Shown here one piece after another: positions 16,538-23,896 of a DNA stretch of 44,639 bases. Both the position numbers and the translations under genes were made by a program. Position 1 is the first letter of the stretch. Every line of letters begins with the position of its first letter. The DNA is taken from positions 1-44,639 of the IMG/VR virus record IMGVR_UViG_3300028025_004645; one strand, given 5' to 3'. A model generated the notes under the pieces. That model searched no databases. It was not told where the DNA came from and saw nothing but the letters and a program-made list of their open reading frames with translations. The DNA is from a virus.

Positions 16538-17740
16538 ATGTTATCTTTCAAGAGTTATTTAATAGAACAAGAAGATCCTGAAGAAGGCGCCAGCCGTCAG
16601 ATTAAACATTTGACGCATGTGGAAGACCGACCACTTCAAACAGGTGAAAAGGGTGCAAAGCATGCTATTGCTTCATTGACTGCTGCAGCAGAACACATTA
16701 AGGCTGGTAATAAGTCATCCGAACTAACCACAAAATATGATGGTTCTCCTGCACTTGTTTATGGTCATCACCCAAAGACTGGTAAATTCTTTGTTGCATC
16801 AAAGTCTGCTTTCAATAAGACACCAAAGATTAACTACACATCAAAAGATGTAGATATGAATCATGGCCACGCACCTGGTCTGGCCGCAAAACTAAAAGAT
16901 GCGTTAACACATTTACCTAAGATTGCACCTAAAAAAGGTGTATATCAAGGTGATATGATGTTTGGTACAGACAAGGAAGATAAAAAAACTGAAAGGGGTG
17001 TTGGTACATCTTTTCATCCAAATCCTTCCGGTCTAACATATACTGCACACGGAACACACGAAGTTGGAGTTAAGAAAGCAAAAATTGGTGTTGTAACACA
17101 CTTATCATATCAAGGTAAAGATGCTGCAAGTCTAAATGCATCACATGAAGTTGACCATGAAAACTTCAACAAACACTCTGATGTATTCTCTGTTGATCCA
17201 AGAATGGACACATCAAAGGTGCATTTCAGTCCAGAAGAACAAAAGAAATTTACTAAACATATTACTGCAGCTCAAGCAGTACATGATACACACGGTGGCG
17301 ATATGTATGCTGGCACTAGTGACCATCACGGTGTTGGTGGTCACTTGGAAACTTACATAAATCATACCGTGAGAACAGGTGAAGAAGCTAATCATCAAAA
17401 CTTTAAGAATTGGTTAGAAACCAAGAAGAATAAAGATATTGACAAATTGAAAGTTGAGAAGAATCGTACGGCCAAACAAACAGAACTCAAATCCGAATTG
17501 GCCAAAATCGAACGCAACAAAAAACACTATAACAATCTGTTTAAGATGCACGGCCACTTACAGAATGCCAAAAATGTGTTAATTGGTGTTATGAATCAAC
17601 ACCAAGAATTCCAACACACACACGGCGGAGAATCTGCGAATCCTGAAGGATATGTTTTCCATCACGGTAAAGAATCTGATAAGTTAGTTAACCGTGCGGA
17701 ATTCTCACGTAGAAATTTTGCTGGAATAAGAAACATATGA
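16538..17740 (+). CDS. KxDG nucleotidyltransferase-like protein with capsid-targeting N-terminus (DUF6267-like)
   Basis: This 400-residue protein has the motif set of the DNA/RNA ligase-type nucleotidyltransferase fold. The lysine motif is TTKYDGSPALVYG (K66, KxDG), a motif III-like strand is GVYQGDMMF (about 137-142), motif IV is PEGYVFHHG (E370-G371) and a basic DKLVNRAEFSRRNF follows. I associate it with the uncharacterised DUF6267 family, from memory. I chose the ATG at 16538: the resulting MLSFKSYLIE matches the T4 capsid-targeting sequence in register, with the protease signature LxE at 8-10. An upstream GTG (16514) would bury this motif. Residues about 296-345 are a Lys-rich helix. It is driven by the late promoter at 16486. 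Confidence 0.8.
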   Translation: MLSFKSYLIEQEDPEEGASRQIKHLTHVEDRPLQTGEKGAKHAIASLTAAAEHIKAGNKSSELTTKYDGSPALVYGHHPKTGKFFVASKSAFNKTPKINYTSKDVDMNHGHAPGLAAKLKDALTHLPKIAPKKGVYQGDMMFGTDKEDKKTERGVGTSFHPNPSGLTYTAHGTHEVGVKKAKIGVVTHLSYQGKDAASLNASHEVDHENFNKHSDVFSVDPRMDTSKVHFSPEEQKKFTKHITAAQAVHDTHGGDMYAGTSDHHGVGGHLETYINHTVRTGEEANHQNFKNWLETKKNKDIDKLKVEKNRTAKQTELKSELAKIERNKKHYNNLFKMHGHLQNAKNVLIGVMNQHQEFQHTHGGESANPEGYVFHHGKESDKLVNRAEFSRRNFAGIRNI

Positions 17741-19533
17741 AAAAGTTTTTAGAAAAATTACACGAAGATGCACAGACCCACACACCTGTGGTAATGGCAT
17801 TTGGTCGCATGAATCCACCAACTATTGGTCATGAAAAGTTGGTTGATAGAGTTAAACAATTGGCTAAAGACTACAAAGCACCTCACCACATCATTGTGTC
17901 ACATTCTATGGACGCAAAGAAAAATCCGTTAGAACTTGCAAGTAAAATTAAACATGCAAAGAGATTTTTTCCTGGTGCAAACATTACTGGTTCAAGTAAA
18001 GAGAGACCAACATTCCTACAACACGCAGCTGCATTACATCAAGCTGGTCACGACCACTTGATAATGGTTGCAGGTTCAGATCGTATACCAGAATATGAAC
18101 AAAAACTAAACCAATATAATGGTGAGGGTCCAGGTAAACTATTCAACTTTAAGAAGATTGAAGTCAAATCTGCTGGCCAGCGTGATCCTGATGCTGAAGG
18201 TACAGAAGGTATGTCAGCCTCTAAGATGCGTGACCATGCAAGGAACGGCGACTTCAATTCTTTTAGACAGGGTGTTCCTTCTCATGTTCCAGAGAAACAT
18301 GCAAAAGAATTGTTCCGTGATGTTCGTAAAGGCATGGGACTAAATGAGAATTACAATCGTGGTCTTTTCAGAGCCATATTTGTAACAGGTGGTCCTGGTT
18401 CTGGTAAAGACATTATCATTCGTGAAGCGATTGCAGAAGCAAAAGCAGTGGAGTTGAATTCTGTACAAGCATTTGACTATCTAATGGACAAACAAAAGTT
18501 GTCCGAAAAGACAAGTGACCACCGCAGAGAAGCAATCCGCAATCGTGGACCATTGATTATTAATGGACCGGCAGATGACCATACTAGAATACTTACCATC
18601 AAGGAAGAACTGGAAGAATTAGGTTATAGTACCACTATGGTATTTGTTAACACAACCAACGAAGCCAGTAAAGAGAGAAATGAAAGATTGACAAAAACAC
18701 TTGCCGAATCAATTAGATACGATAAGTGGAAACTTGCACAGACAAGTAAACAGGCATATATTCAAAACTTCCAAAATTTTATGGAATTTGATAATAGTAC
18801 CACATTAGATGAAATTGAAGAAGATATTTCTGATACTTACGAAAAAATAAATACATTTATTGAGAATAGAAAATTCAATGAAATTGCGTTCTCTTGGTTG
18901 GAAAATCATGGTAAATATAGTGTAACTGATTCTGTTTTTAAGGAAGATGAAAATGTTAAGAAAAATTTTAGATTTGTTGAAAATTACAAAACCAAACGCA
19001 ACGGACAAACATCCACTGGACATCCAAAAGTATCAGCCGGAACCAGCCCCAGTGCAGACGGTCCAAGTGACATTACCCCAGACAATCGTGCAGGAGACAC
19101 CAACGCCGACAGTATCAAGTGGGACAGAAACGCCAAGCGTGGAGGTTACACCTTTAGAACCTACACCGAAGACTCCGGCCCCACAGTCAAAGTCTACCCC
19201 GCCACGAAAGAGAGCAACTTCAGCAAAGACAAAGAAAAAATAAAGAAAAAAGGATTGGTTGATTCTCCTACAGTCAGTCAGAGAATGAGGAATGTTTCGG
19301 GAATCAGCCAAGAATTTGATACTCGCCAACAGGGAACAGTATACCCTATGTCTGGTCTTGGCGATGTGACATATAGAGAGCAAGTCGATTTTAGAAAATT
19401 TAGAGAATCATTTAATGATCCATCAGATTCCGAAATGGGAGTAGCTGGTGTTTTAGGTGGTTCAACAAATAAAGAGCCAATGGAAAATCCAAAGGATAAG
19501 ATGGGTTACTTTAACAAGAAGAAAAAGAAATGA
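17737..19533 (+). CDS. Nucleotidylyltransferase-P-loop kinase fusion, NadR-like layout, with capsid-targeting N-terminus
   Basis: This 598-residue protein combines two enzymes. Residues about 17-200 are a cytidylyltransferase-like nucleotidylyltransferase: VMAFGRMNPPTIGHEKL carries TxGH (T29-H32), the PPAT-like variant of HxGH, and EGMSASKMRDHAR is the second motif ([ST]xxKMR). Residues about 212-370 are a P-loop kinase (VTGGPGSGKD, from about 218), with TTNEASKERNERL like zeta-toxin/AAA_33 kinases. The order is that of bifunctional NadR, though substrates cannot be read off. About 200 C-terminal residues are disordered. The N-terminus MKKFLEKLHE fits the capsid-targeting pattern with LHE at 8-10. 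Starts on an ATGA overlap. Codons 19036-19230 have unusual C-ending usage (see the overlapping frame at 18953). Confidence 0.85.
   Translation: MKKFLEKLHEDAQTHTPVVMAFGRMNPPTIGHEKLVDRVKQLAKDYKAPHHIIVSHSMDAKKNPLELASKIKHAKRFFPGANITGSSKERPTFLQHAAALHQAGHDHLIMVAGSDRIPEYEQKLNQYNGEGPGKLFNFKKIEVKSAGQRDPDAEGTEGMSASKMRDHARNGDFNSFRQGVPSHVPEKHAKELFRDVRKGMGLNENYNRGLFRAIFVTGGPGSGKDIIIREAIAEAKAVELNSVQAFDYLMDKQKLSEKTSDHRREAIRNRGPLIINGPADDHTRILTIKEELEELGYSTTMVFVNTTNEASKERNERLTKTLAESIRYDKWKLAQTSKQAYIQNFQNFMEFDNSTTLDEIEEDISDTYEKINTFIENRKFNEIAFSWLENHGKYSVTDSVFKEDENVKKNFRFVENYKTKRNGQTSTGHPKVSAGTSPSADGPSDITPDNRAGDTNADSIKWDRNAKRGGYTFRTYTEDSGPTVKVYPATKESNFSKDKEKIKKKGLVDSPTVSQRMRNVSGISQEFDTRQQGTVYPMSGLGDVTYREQVDFRKFRESFNDPSDSEMGVAGVLGGSTNKEPMENPKDKMGYFNKKKKK
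18953..19243 (+). CDS. Candidate overprinted gene inside the kinase-fusion gene
   Basis: In the +1 frame relative to the enclosing gene, an ATG at 18953 is preceded by AGGA (18941-18944) with an 8-nt gap, and the frame stays open for 96 codons to a TAA. The start at 18947 would be too near the same site. The product has a short amphipathic helix (MLRKILDLLKIT), a Pro/Thr/Val-rich linker (EPAPVQTVQVTLPQTIVQET, TPKTPAP) and a basic tail (PRKRATSAKTKKK). Over the linker the enclosing frame has 36 C-ending codons of 65, against 8 of 65 just downstream. This is expected if the second frame, where those C bases are codon position 2, is under selection. No known family. Confidence 0.4.
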   Translation: MLRKILDLLKITKPNATDKHPLDIQKYQPEPAPVQTVQVTLPQTIVQETPTPTVSSGTETPSVEVTPLEPTPKTPAPQSKSTPPRKRATSAKTKKK

Positions 19534-20009
19534 AAAAGTTTACCGAATTTGTCAAAGAATCTACACCAGAAACTGAGAAACAAGATGCTCAGGAACTGAA
19601 GCGTCAAAAAGCACATCTTTTGAATAAAGCAAAAGAGTATGCTGACCAGGCTGAAAGAGAGAAACAATTTGGCCACGGTGGTGCAGCAGAAGCTAAAGGT
19701 GAAACTATGGCCGCAGCTGCAAGCAATGTCAAAGAGAGTGCTGCATGGCAACGTTCTGCTGGAAAAAATCCAGAAGGTGGATTAAATAGAAAAGGTATTG
19801 AATCCTACCGCAGAGAAAATCCTGGTTCTAAATTGTCGATGGCTGTTACAACAAAGCCATCAAAGTTAAAACCTGGTTCAAAGGCAGCAAATAGACGCAA
19901 ATCTTTTTGTGCCAGAATGTCAGGAATGAAAAAGAGATTAACTTCTGCGGCAACTGCCAAAGATCCAGATTCAAGAATCAATAAATCACTACGCAAGTGG
20001 AATTGCTAA
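19530..20009 (+). CDS. Conserved virion-associated small protein with capsid-targeting N-terminus (DUF6321-like C-terminus)
   Basis: This 159-residue basic protein has a strongly patterned C-terminus (from about residue 84): GLNRKGIESYRRENPGSKL, then NRRKSFCARMSGM, TSAATAKDPDSRINKSLRKW and a final Cys. I recognise this block from marine T4-like phages and associate it with DUF6321; its role is unknown. The N-terminus MKKFTEFVKE matches the capsid-targeting pattern with VKE at residues 8-10. An Ala/Glu-rich helix (NKAKEYADQAEREKQF) follows. It starts by ATGA overlap with the kinase fusion, so the three CTS-bearing proteins are made in a row. Confidence 0.8.
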   Translation: MKKFTEFVKESTPETEKQDAQELKRQKAHLLNKAKEYADQAEREKQFGHGGAAEAKGETMAAAASNVKESAAWQRSAGKNPEGGLNRKGIESYRRENPGSKLSMAVTTKPSKLKPGSKAANRRKSFCARMSGMKKRLTSAATAKDPDSRINKSLRKWNC

Positions 20010-20024
20010 AAACGGAGAACAAAA

Positions 20025-20813
20025 ATGATAGACCTAAGAAAAAAAGATGATATGATTGCAGCAATTGAACAAATTCTTCAACAAGAAGCACTCAAGGGCA
20101 ATCAACACAAGATTGATAAAAATAAGAACAACAAAATTGATGCGGAAGACTTCAAGCTTCTCCGTAAAGAAGATAACGTTGATGAAGCTTTAAAGGGTAA
20201 TCAACATAAAATTGATAAGAATAAAAACAATAAAATTGATGCAGAAGATTTCAAAATGCTTCGCAAAGAAGAATCTGTTGAAGAAGGTATCAAAGACATT
20301 GCTAAGAAAGCATTCAAAGCTTTGACTGGTGGTTCCGATGAAGACCAACGTAAAAACCTACAACGTAAGATGGGTCTACCACAAACTGGTAAGAAACCAG
20401 AACCACAAAAAGAAGAAGTTGAACAGATTGATGAACTATCAAAATCAACTTTAGGTTCTTATATTAAAAAAGCAGCTGCTGACTCCACAATTTCTCGTAA
20501 AATTGGAGCTGATTTTGAAAATCGAGCAAATTCAAAAAGAAGTCCTGCAATGAAAGATGCATCTACAGCACTTTCAGATAAGTTTAAATCCGATTCACGT
20601 AAACGTAAAGCTAATGTTGATAAAGCAGTTGATCGTTTAACAAAAGAAGAAGTTCAAGGTAAAACTTTGAAACAATTTAAAGAAAATGCATTTGATTGGA
20701 AAAAGAAACCAGAACCACAACCAAGTGGCGGTTCAGGTGTAAAACAAGGTTCTCGTTATGGTGGTTCTAAACAAAAAGATAAACCAGAACAGGAAACAGA
20801 CGAAAAAAAGTAA
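20025..20813 (+). CDS. EF-hand-repeat virion-associated protein, zero-frame product
   Basis: This 262-residue Lys/Glu-rich protein contains two 33-residue repeats at residues 22-87, each with the loop DKNKNNKIDAED. D1, N3, N5, I8, D9 and D12 fit an EF-hand-type Ca2+ loop with Asp at position 12. Later EEVEQIDELSKSTLGSYIKK (about 134-153) is a block partly shared with neighbouring proteins. The rest is low complexity and probably disordered. GGAG lies upstream of the ATG. The gene ends in A_AAA_AAG followed by TAA, and the -1 frame continues open for 49 codons, so a longer 311-residue form is likely (see 20804-20959). Confidence 0.8.
   Translation: MIDLRKKDDMIAAIEQILQQEALKGNQHKIDKNKNNKIDAEDFKLLRKEDNVDEALKGNQHKIDKNKNNKIDAEDFKMLRKEESVEEGIKDIAKKAFKALTGGSDEDQRKNLQRKMGLPQTGKKPEPQKEEVEQIDELSKSTLGSYIKKAAADSTISRKIGADFENRANSKRSPAMKDASTALSDKFKSDSRKRKANVDKAVDRLTKEEVQGKTLKQFKENAFDWKKKPEPQPSGGSGVKQGSRYGGSKQKDKPEQETDEKK
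20088..20285 (+). repeat. Two tandem 99-bp EF-hand-coding repeats
   Basis: Unit 1 is 20088-20186 and unit 2 is 20187-20285, 33 codons each. The first 23 codons encode identical residues although 11 of those codons differ, all silently. Four of the last ten codons change the residue. This shows an old duplication held by selection on the protein, not a recent DNA expansion. Confidence 0.9.
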
Positions 20814-20857
20814 CTGAGGCAAAAGGACCAACCAGTCAAGAAGACGGACCTTTTGTC
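20804..20857 (+). promoter_or_regulatory. Predicted programmed -1 ribosomal frameshift signal
   Basis: The slippery heptamer A_AAA_AAG (20804-20810) is in the correct zero-frame phase, and its AAG is the last sense codon. After a 7-nt spacer a stem can form: GGCAAAAGG (20818-20826) with CCTTTTGTC (20849-20857), nine pairs including one G-U, around a 22-nt loop. AGGA (20791-20794) lies about 9 nt upstream, like the internal Shine-Dalgarno stimulator of E. coli dnaX, which uses the same heptamer. Confidence 0.65.
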
Positions 20858-20959
20858 TCTAGTATCAATGATACACACGATTTAAAGCCATTGAATCACG
20901 CAAGATACTTGGCTAAAAAATCTTTAGATAGAGTTCAAAAAGAAATGATGAACAAATAA
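20810..20959 (+). CDS. -1 frame extension of the EF-hand protein
   Basis: After a -1 slip on the AAG codon, reading continues GTA ACT GAG for 49 sense codons to the TAA at 20957-20959, giving VTEAKGPTSQEDGPF...HDLKPLNHARYLAKKSLDRV and a 311-residue fusion. The frame has no usable start codon of its own, and codon use and composition are like the surrounding coding sequence. This explains the otherwise unexplained 155-bp gap before the next gene. The alternative is a real or sequencing indel in the run of seven A. Confidence 0.6.
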   Translation, partial: VTEAKGPTSQEDGPFVSSINDTHDLKPLNHARYLAKKSLDRVQKEMMNK

Positions 20960-20968
20960 GGTACAATA

Positions 20969-22765
20969 ATGAGCAAAGCACAATTAATAAAATCTATAGT
21001 TAAAAGGGGTGGTGCAGAAAAGCCTTCTTTTGGAACTAATCCTTGGGATCCATGGTCCACAAAAGCAAACATTGCGGAAGATGCTGCTTTGAACACATAT
21101 TTAAAATCTAGAGGTATCAATCCGGAATTTGCAACAAAGGACCAGAAAGTTGCACACTCTAAGACAGGACAATTCATCAAGTGGAAAAGAGACCATATGT
21201 TGGAATCCATCACAGAAGCAATCGACAAGATGGATGTTGTCATGTTTGATATTCCATTGTTGATTCGTATGTTGGAATATGCTCGTGAAGATGCAAAGAC
21301 AGACATGGACCTACACAAGGTTGTTGAGAAGTTGATTCACATCCGTAAAAAAGGTGTGTTGACAATGAAAGACTACACCTTTGTGACAAGGCTAAGAGAA
21401 GGCCTTGAACTTGATGAAAACCACGTTGCAATAGCAATGGGTCAAATGATGGATGATGAAGGCAGTATGGTTTTGAATCAGTTGGACCAAATGGAACGTG
21501 CCGTAAAGATGGTTCGTGACTATATTGGCACAGACTATGAAAAACAACTGCCTGCATGGGTTCAGTCAAAATTAACATTGGCATCAGATTATATTGATAC
21601 TATTGGTAACTATTTGAACAGTAAGAACGAAGGTATTAATGAGGCTGCATCAGCTTCTATTCGTATGTACAAAGCTTTACAACAAGCCAAAGAGAAACGT
21701 GAACGTGAAGAACGCTTGGGTAACGAATTGTTGAACAAGAAACCACCAGAACAAAAGCCTGTACAAAAAGAAGATTTTGAACAGATTGATGAAATTGATA
21801 TAAGTTCAACACTAACATCTTTCAATAAGAATAAACCAGCTCACGCTCAAGCAAAAATTGATACAAGAACATCTGCACAACGCAAAGCTGATACTGATAA
21901 AATGTTGGCCGACCGTGCATCTGCAAAACCTAAAGTTACACATAAACCAGTTAAACCATCAACACCTGAACAACAAATAAAAAATCAGAATGATTCTATG
22001 GCGAAATCTTATGCTAGTCATAAGCCAGGTCAATATGTTGGTGATTCCGTTGGCCATCCAGAAGATACAAATATTATTTCTGAAATCGAAAGTATGACAG
22101 AAATGGATAAAAGTCAAACTCCTCCAGGTCGTGATGGCGGCAATGACGAAGCATCTAAAAAGGAATATGCCGCACAAATAACTACTCCTAAAAAAGTAGC
22201 CAAGGCTGGTGCAAAGATGCTTAATAAAATCTTTAAACCTAAACAGGACATGAAAGAAGTTGCACCTCCAGGTTTTGAGGGCACTGTCAAAGCAATGAAG
22301 AAACACAAGGACATTGATAATCCTTGGGCACTTGCATGGTCCATGAAGAACAAAGGATACAAGTCTCACAAGAAGGCTGATGGCACTCAAAAGAATGAGA
22401 ACTATCAAGACCCAATGGCCGCAACATCAATACCTAATGGCGGCGCAAACAGTCCAGATGATGTTACACCGAAAGATAAAGGTAAGAAACTAATTCAAAT
22501 GTCTAAGTCTGCTCGAATCATCAAGTCCATCTATAAAAGAAAGGGCATGAAAGAGGAGATTTATGACCATGAAAAGGAAGACAAATCTGTTGCAACTTAT
22601 GGTAAAAAACCAAAAATACAAACAACAGGTGATTCTACCATGGAGAAACCACAAGCCGCTGCAATTATGACGGGTGGCACCACCTTAACTGGTGAAAAGA
22701 GAGATACCATCGAAATCGACCCAATGATGAAGATGCGTAGTAGACCTGATTCTGGAAAAAGATAA
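20969..22765 (+). CDS. Large virion-associated modular protein, unknown function
   Basis: This 598-residue Lys-rich protein is built of blocks I recall from other marine T4-like phages. An N-terminal helical domain (about 1-225) includes MVLNQLDQMERAVKMVRDYI and LPAWVQSKLTLASDYIDTIG. Next come EDFEQIDEID, a long disordered linker, the block APPGFEGTVKAMKKHKDID with NPWALAWSMKNKGYKSHKK (about 428-468), and another linker with SARIIKSIYKRKGM resembling the first residues (AQLIKSIVKRGG). No catalytic motif is visible. An internal head or core protein is the best guess. An AAGG ribosome binding site precedes the ATG. Confidence 0.8.
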   Translation: MSKAQLIKSIVKRGGAEKPSFGTNPWDPWSTKANIAEDAALNTYLKSRGINPEFATKDQKVAHSKTGQFIKWKRDHMLESITEAIDKMDVVMFDIPLLIRMLEYAREDAKTDMDLHKVVEKLIHIRKKGVLTMKDYTFVTRLREGLELDENHVAIAMGQMMDDEGSMVLNQLDQMERAVKMVRDYIGTDYEKQLPAWVQSKLTLASDYIDTIGNYLNSKNEGINEAASASIRMYKALQQAKEKREREERLGNELLNKKPPEQKPVQKEDFEQIDEIDISSTLTSFNKNKPAHAQAKIDTRTSAQRKADTDKMLADRASAKPKVTHKPVKPSTPEQQIKNQNDSMAKSYASHKPGQYVGDSVGHPEDTNIISEIESMTEMDKSQTPPGRDGGNDEASKKEYAAQITTPKKVAKAGAKMLNKIFKPKQDMKEVAPPGFEGTVKAMKKHKDIDNPWALAWSMKNKGYKSHKKADGTQKNENYQDPMAATSIPNGGANSPDDVTPKDKGKKLIQMSKSARIIKSIYKRKGMKEEIYDHEKEDKSVATYGKKPKIQTTGDSTMEKPQAAAIMTGGTTLTGEKRDTIEIDPMMKMRSRPDSGKR

Positions 22766-22768
22766 ATA
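22761..22768 (+). promoter_or_regulatory. Candidate late promoter GATAAATA
   Basis: GATAAATA overlaps the stop codon of the previous gene and lies 32 nt before the ATG at 22801. The leader contains ACCCTCGG, like ACCCTACGG after the exact TATAAATA at 16486, and ends in a strong AAGGAG. With a terminator after the next gene, this would give a monocistronic late transcript for an abundant virion protein. Confidence 0.55.
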
Positions 22769-22800
22769 CAAACATAACCCTCGGTTAAAAGGAGAATAAA

Positions 22801-23478
22801 ATGTCATCTTGGGGAAATAACGATAACGCAGCTAACGCACCATACTGGGCCGTTAACTCAACAATAGTAAACGCAGCTGATGCAAAATCTGTTAATGCGG
22901 CACCAACAGCAGCTAACGTTGCATTACTTTATGGTAATACGACCGCTGATGTGTATACAACCAACGCAACAATTGGATTATTTCTTGTTGATGCACAAGA
23001 ATCTTTGGCAACACATGCACAACATTCTGGTTGGGTTCTAAGAACAACTGGTGCTGGTGGCCGTGCTGGCCGTGTACAAAATGAAGTTTTGGTTGCTCTA
23101 AGTAATGTTATTGGTGATGGTGATGCACAGCAATATGCAAACGTAACTATCTCATTGGCTGCACTAACTGATGCATCCGTTCTTGCAAATGCAACATACT
23201 ACGCAAATACTGTTTCGTTCACTGTTACACCAACTTTGGTTGGAAATACAGCCGCAACACTAACATATCAGTGGCAATATGTTCCATCTGAAGGTGGTGC
23301 ATGGGCAAACGTACCAGCAAACACTGTGCCAATCCGTCACGATGGTCGTACAGGTGCAACATTGTTTGCAATGCCTGGAACTACAGCAAACACAGGATCA
23401 AAGTATCGTGTTATCGTTACTGCCGCAGATCAAGGTGTATCCGCAACATCTTCAAACGCAGTTATTACTATAACGTAA
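22801..23478 (+). CDS. Abundant-type virion structural protein with C-terminal Ig-like domain
   Basis: This 225-residue protein begins MSSWGNNDNAANAPYWAV and is rich in Ala, Asn, Thr and Val with almost no Lys, unlike the lysine-rich neighbours. GWVLRTTGAGGRAGRVQNEVLVAL (about 79-102) is a block I recall from structural proteins of marine T4-like phages. Residues about 135-225 look like an Ig-like beta sandwich (SFTVTPTLVG, LTYQWQYVP, YRVIVTA), as in decoration or fibre proteins. A strong AAGGAG site, its own candidate late promoter and a terminator directly after the gene indicate high expression. A capsid decoration role is an inference. Confidence 0.85.
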   Translation: MSSWGNNDNAANAPYWAVNSTIVNAADAKSVNAAPTAANVALLYGNTTADVYTTNATIGLFLVDAQESLATHAQHSGWVLRTTGAGGRAGRVQNEVLVALSNVIGDGDAQQYANVTISLAALTDASVLANATYYANTVSFTVTPTLVGNTAATLTYQWQYVPSEGGAWANVPANTVPIRHDGRTGATLFAMPGTTANTGSKYRVIVTAADQGVSATSSNAVITIT

Positions 23479-23483
23479 TTAAT

Positions 23484-23501
23484 GGGGGACTTCGGTCCCC
23501 C
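23484..23501 (+). terminator. Intrinsic terminator with UUCG tetraloop
   Basis: GGGGGAC-TTCG-GTCCCCC forms a perfect 7-bp GC-rich stem capped by the very stable UUCG loop, followed by TCTTT. The hairpin and position just after the structural gene are as in T4-like genomes; the T run is short. Confidence 0.85.
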
Positions 23502-23509
23502 TCTTTACT

Positions 23510-23896
23510 ATGTTTGATGATTTGAATGAAGATAATTTTATGATGTATGCAGTCAAATGCTATACCTCACCCCATTGTATTATGTCGGAATTTGAGGGAG
23601 ATATCAAAAGAACGAAATACTTGAAAAGGTTGTTTCGTAGATATAAGGTAACAAAATCTCTCAAAGAACGATTGATTATGAACCATATCATTTTATTGAA
23701 CAATGTTTTTGGTCCAGAAGCTACCGCAAGAATATTGTTTTATAAGACTGATGTTCGTGATTATGATATTCTAAAAACTTTTTTAGATTATCTAGATATC
23801 ATGCCTGATTTTGTTTATGGTATAAATGGAAAAACTATAGTATCATCGGAAATACCACTAGATATAAATGTCGCAGAGATATTAAGACACATATGA
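23510..23896 (+). CDS. Conserved T4-like phage protein of unknown function
   Basis: This 128-residue mainly helical protein begins MFDDLNEDNFMMYAVKCY and contains RTKYLKRLFRRYKVTKSLKE followed by RLIMNHIILLNNVFGPEATARILFYK. I recall very similar proteins in marine T4-like phages, where they are usually uncharacterised. It overlaps the next gene by four bases and follows the terminator closely, so it depends on read-through or an unseen promoter. Confidence 0.8.
   Translation: MFDDLNEDNFMMYAVKCYTSPHCIMSEFEGDIKRTKYLKRLFRRYKVTKSLKERLIMNHIILLNNVFGPEATARILFYKTDVRDYDILKTFLDYLDIMPDFVYGINGKTIVSSEIPLDINVAEILRHI

Noticed and set aside
20816-20959. The -1 frame after 20813 as a separate small gene
   Set aside because: It has no suitable start codon until the last few codons and no ribosome binding site; a frameshift extension explains it better.
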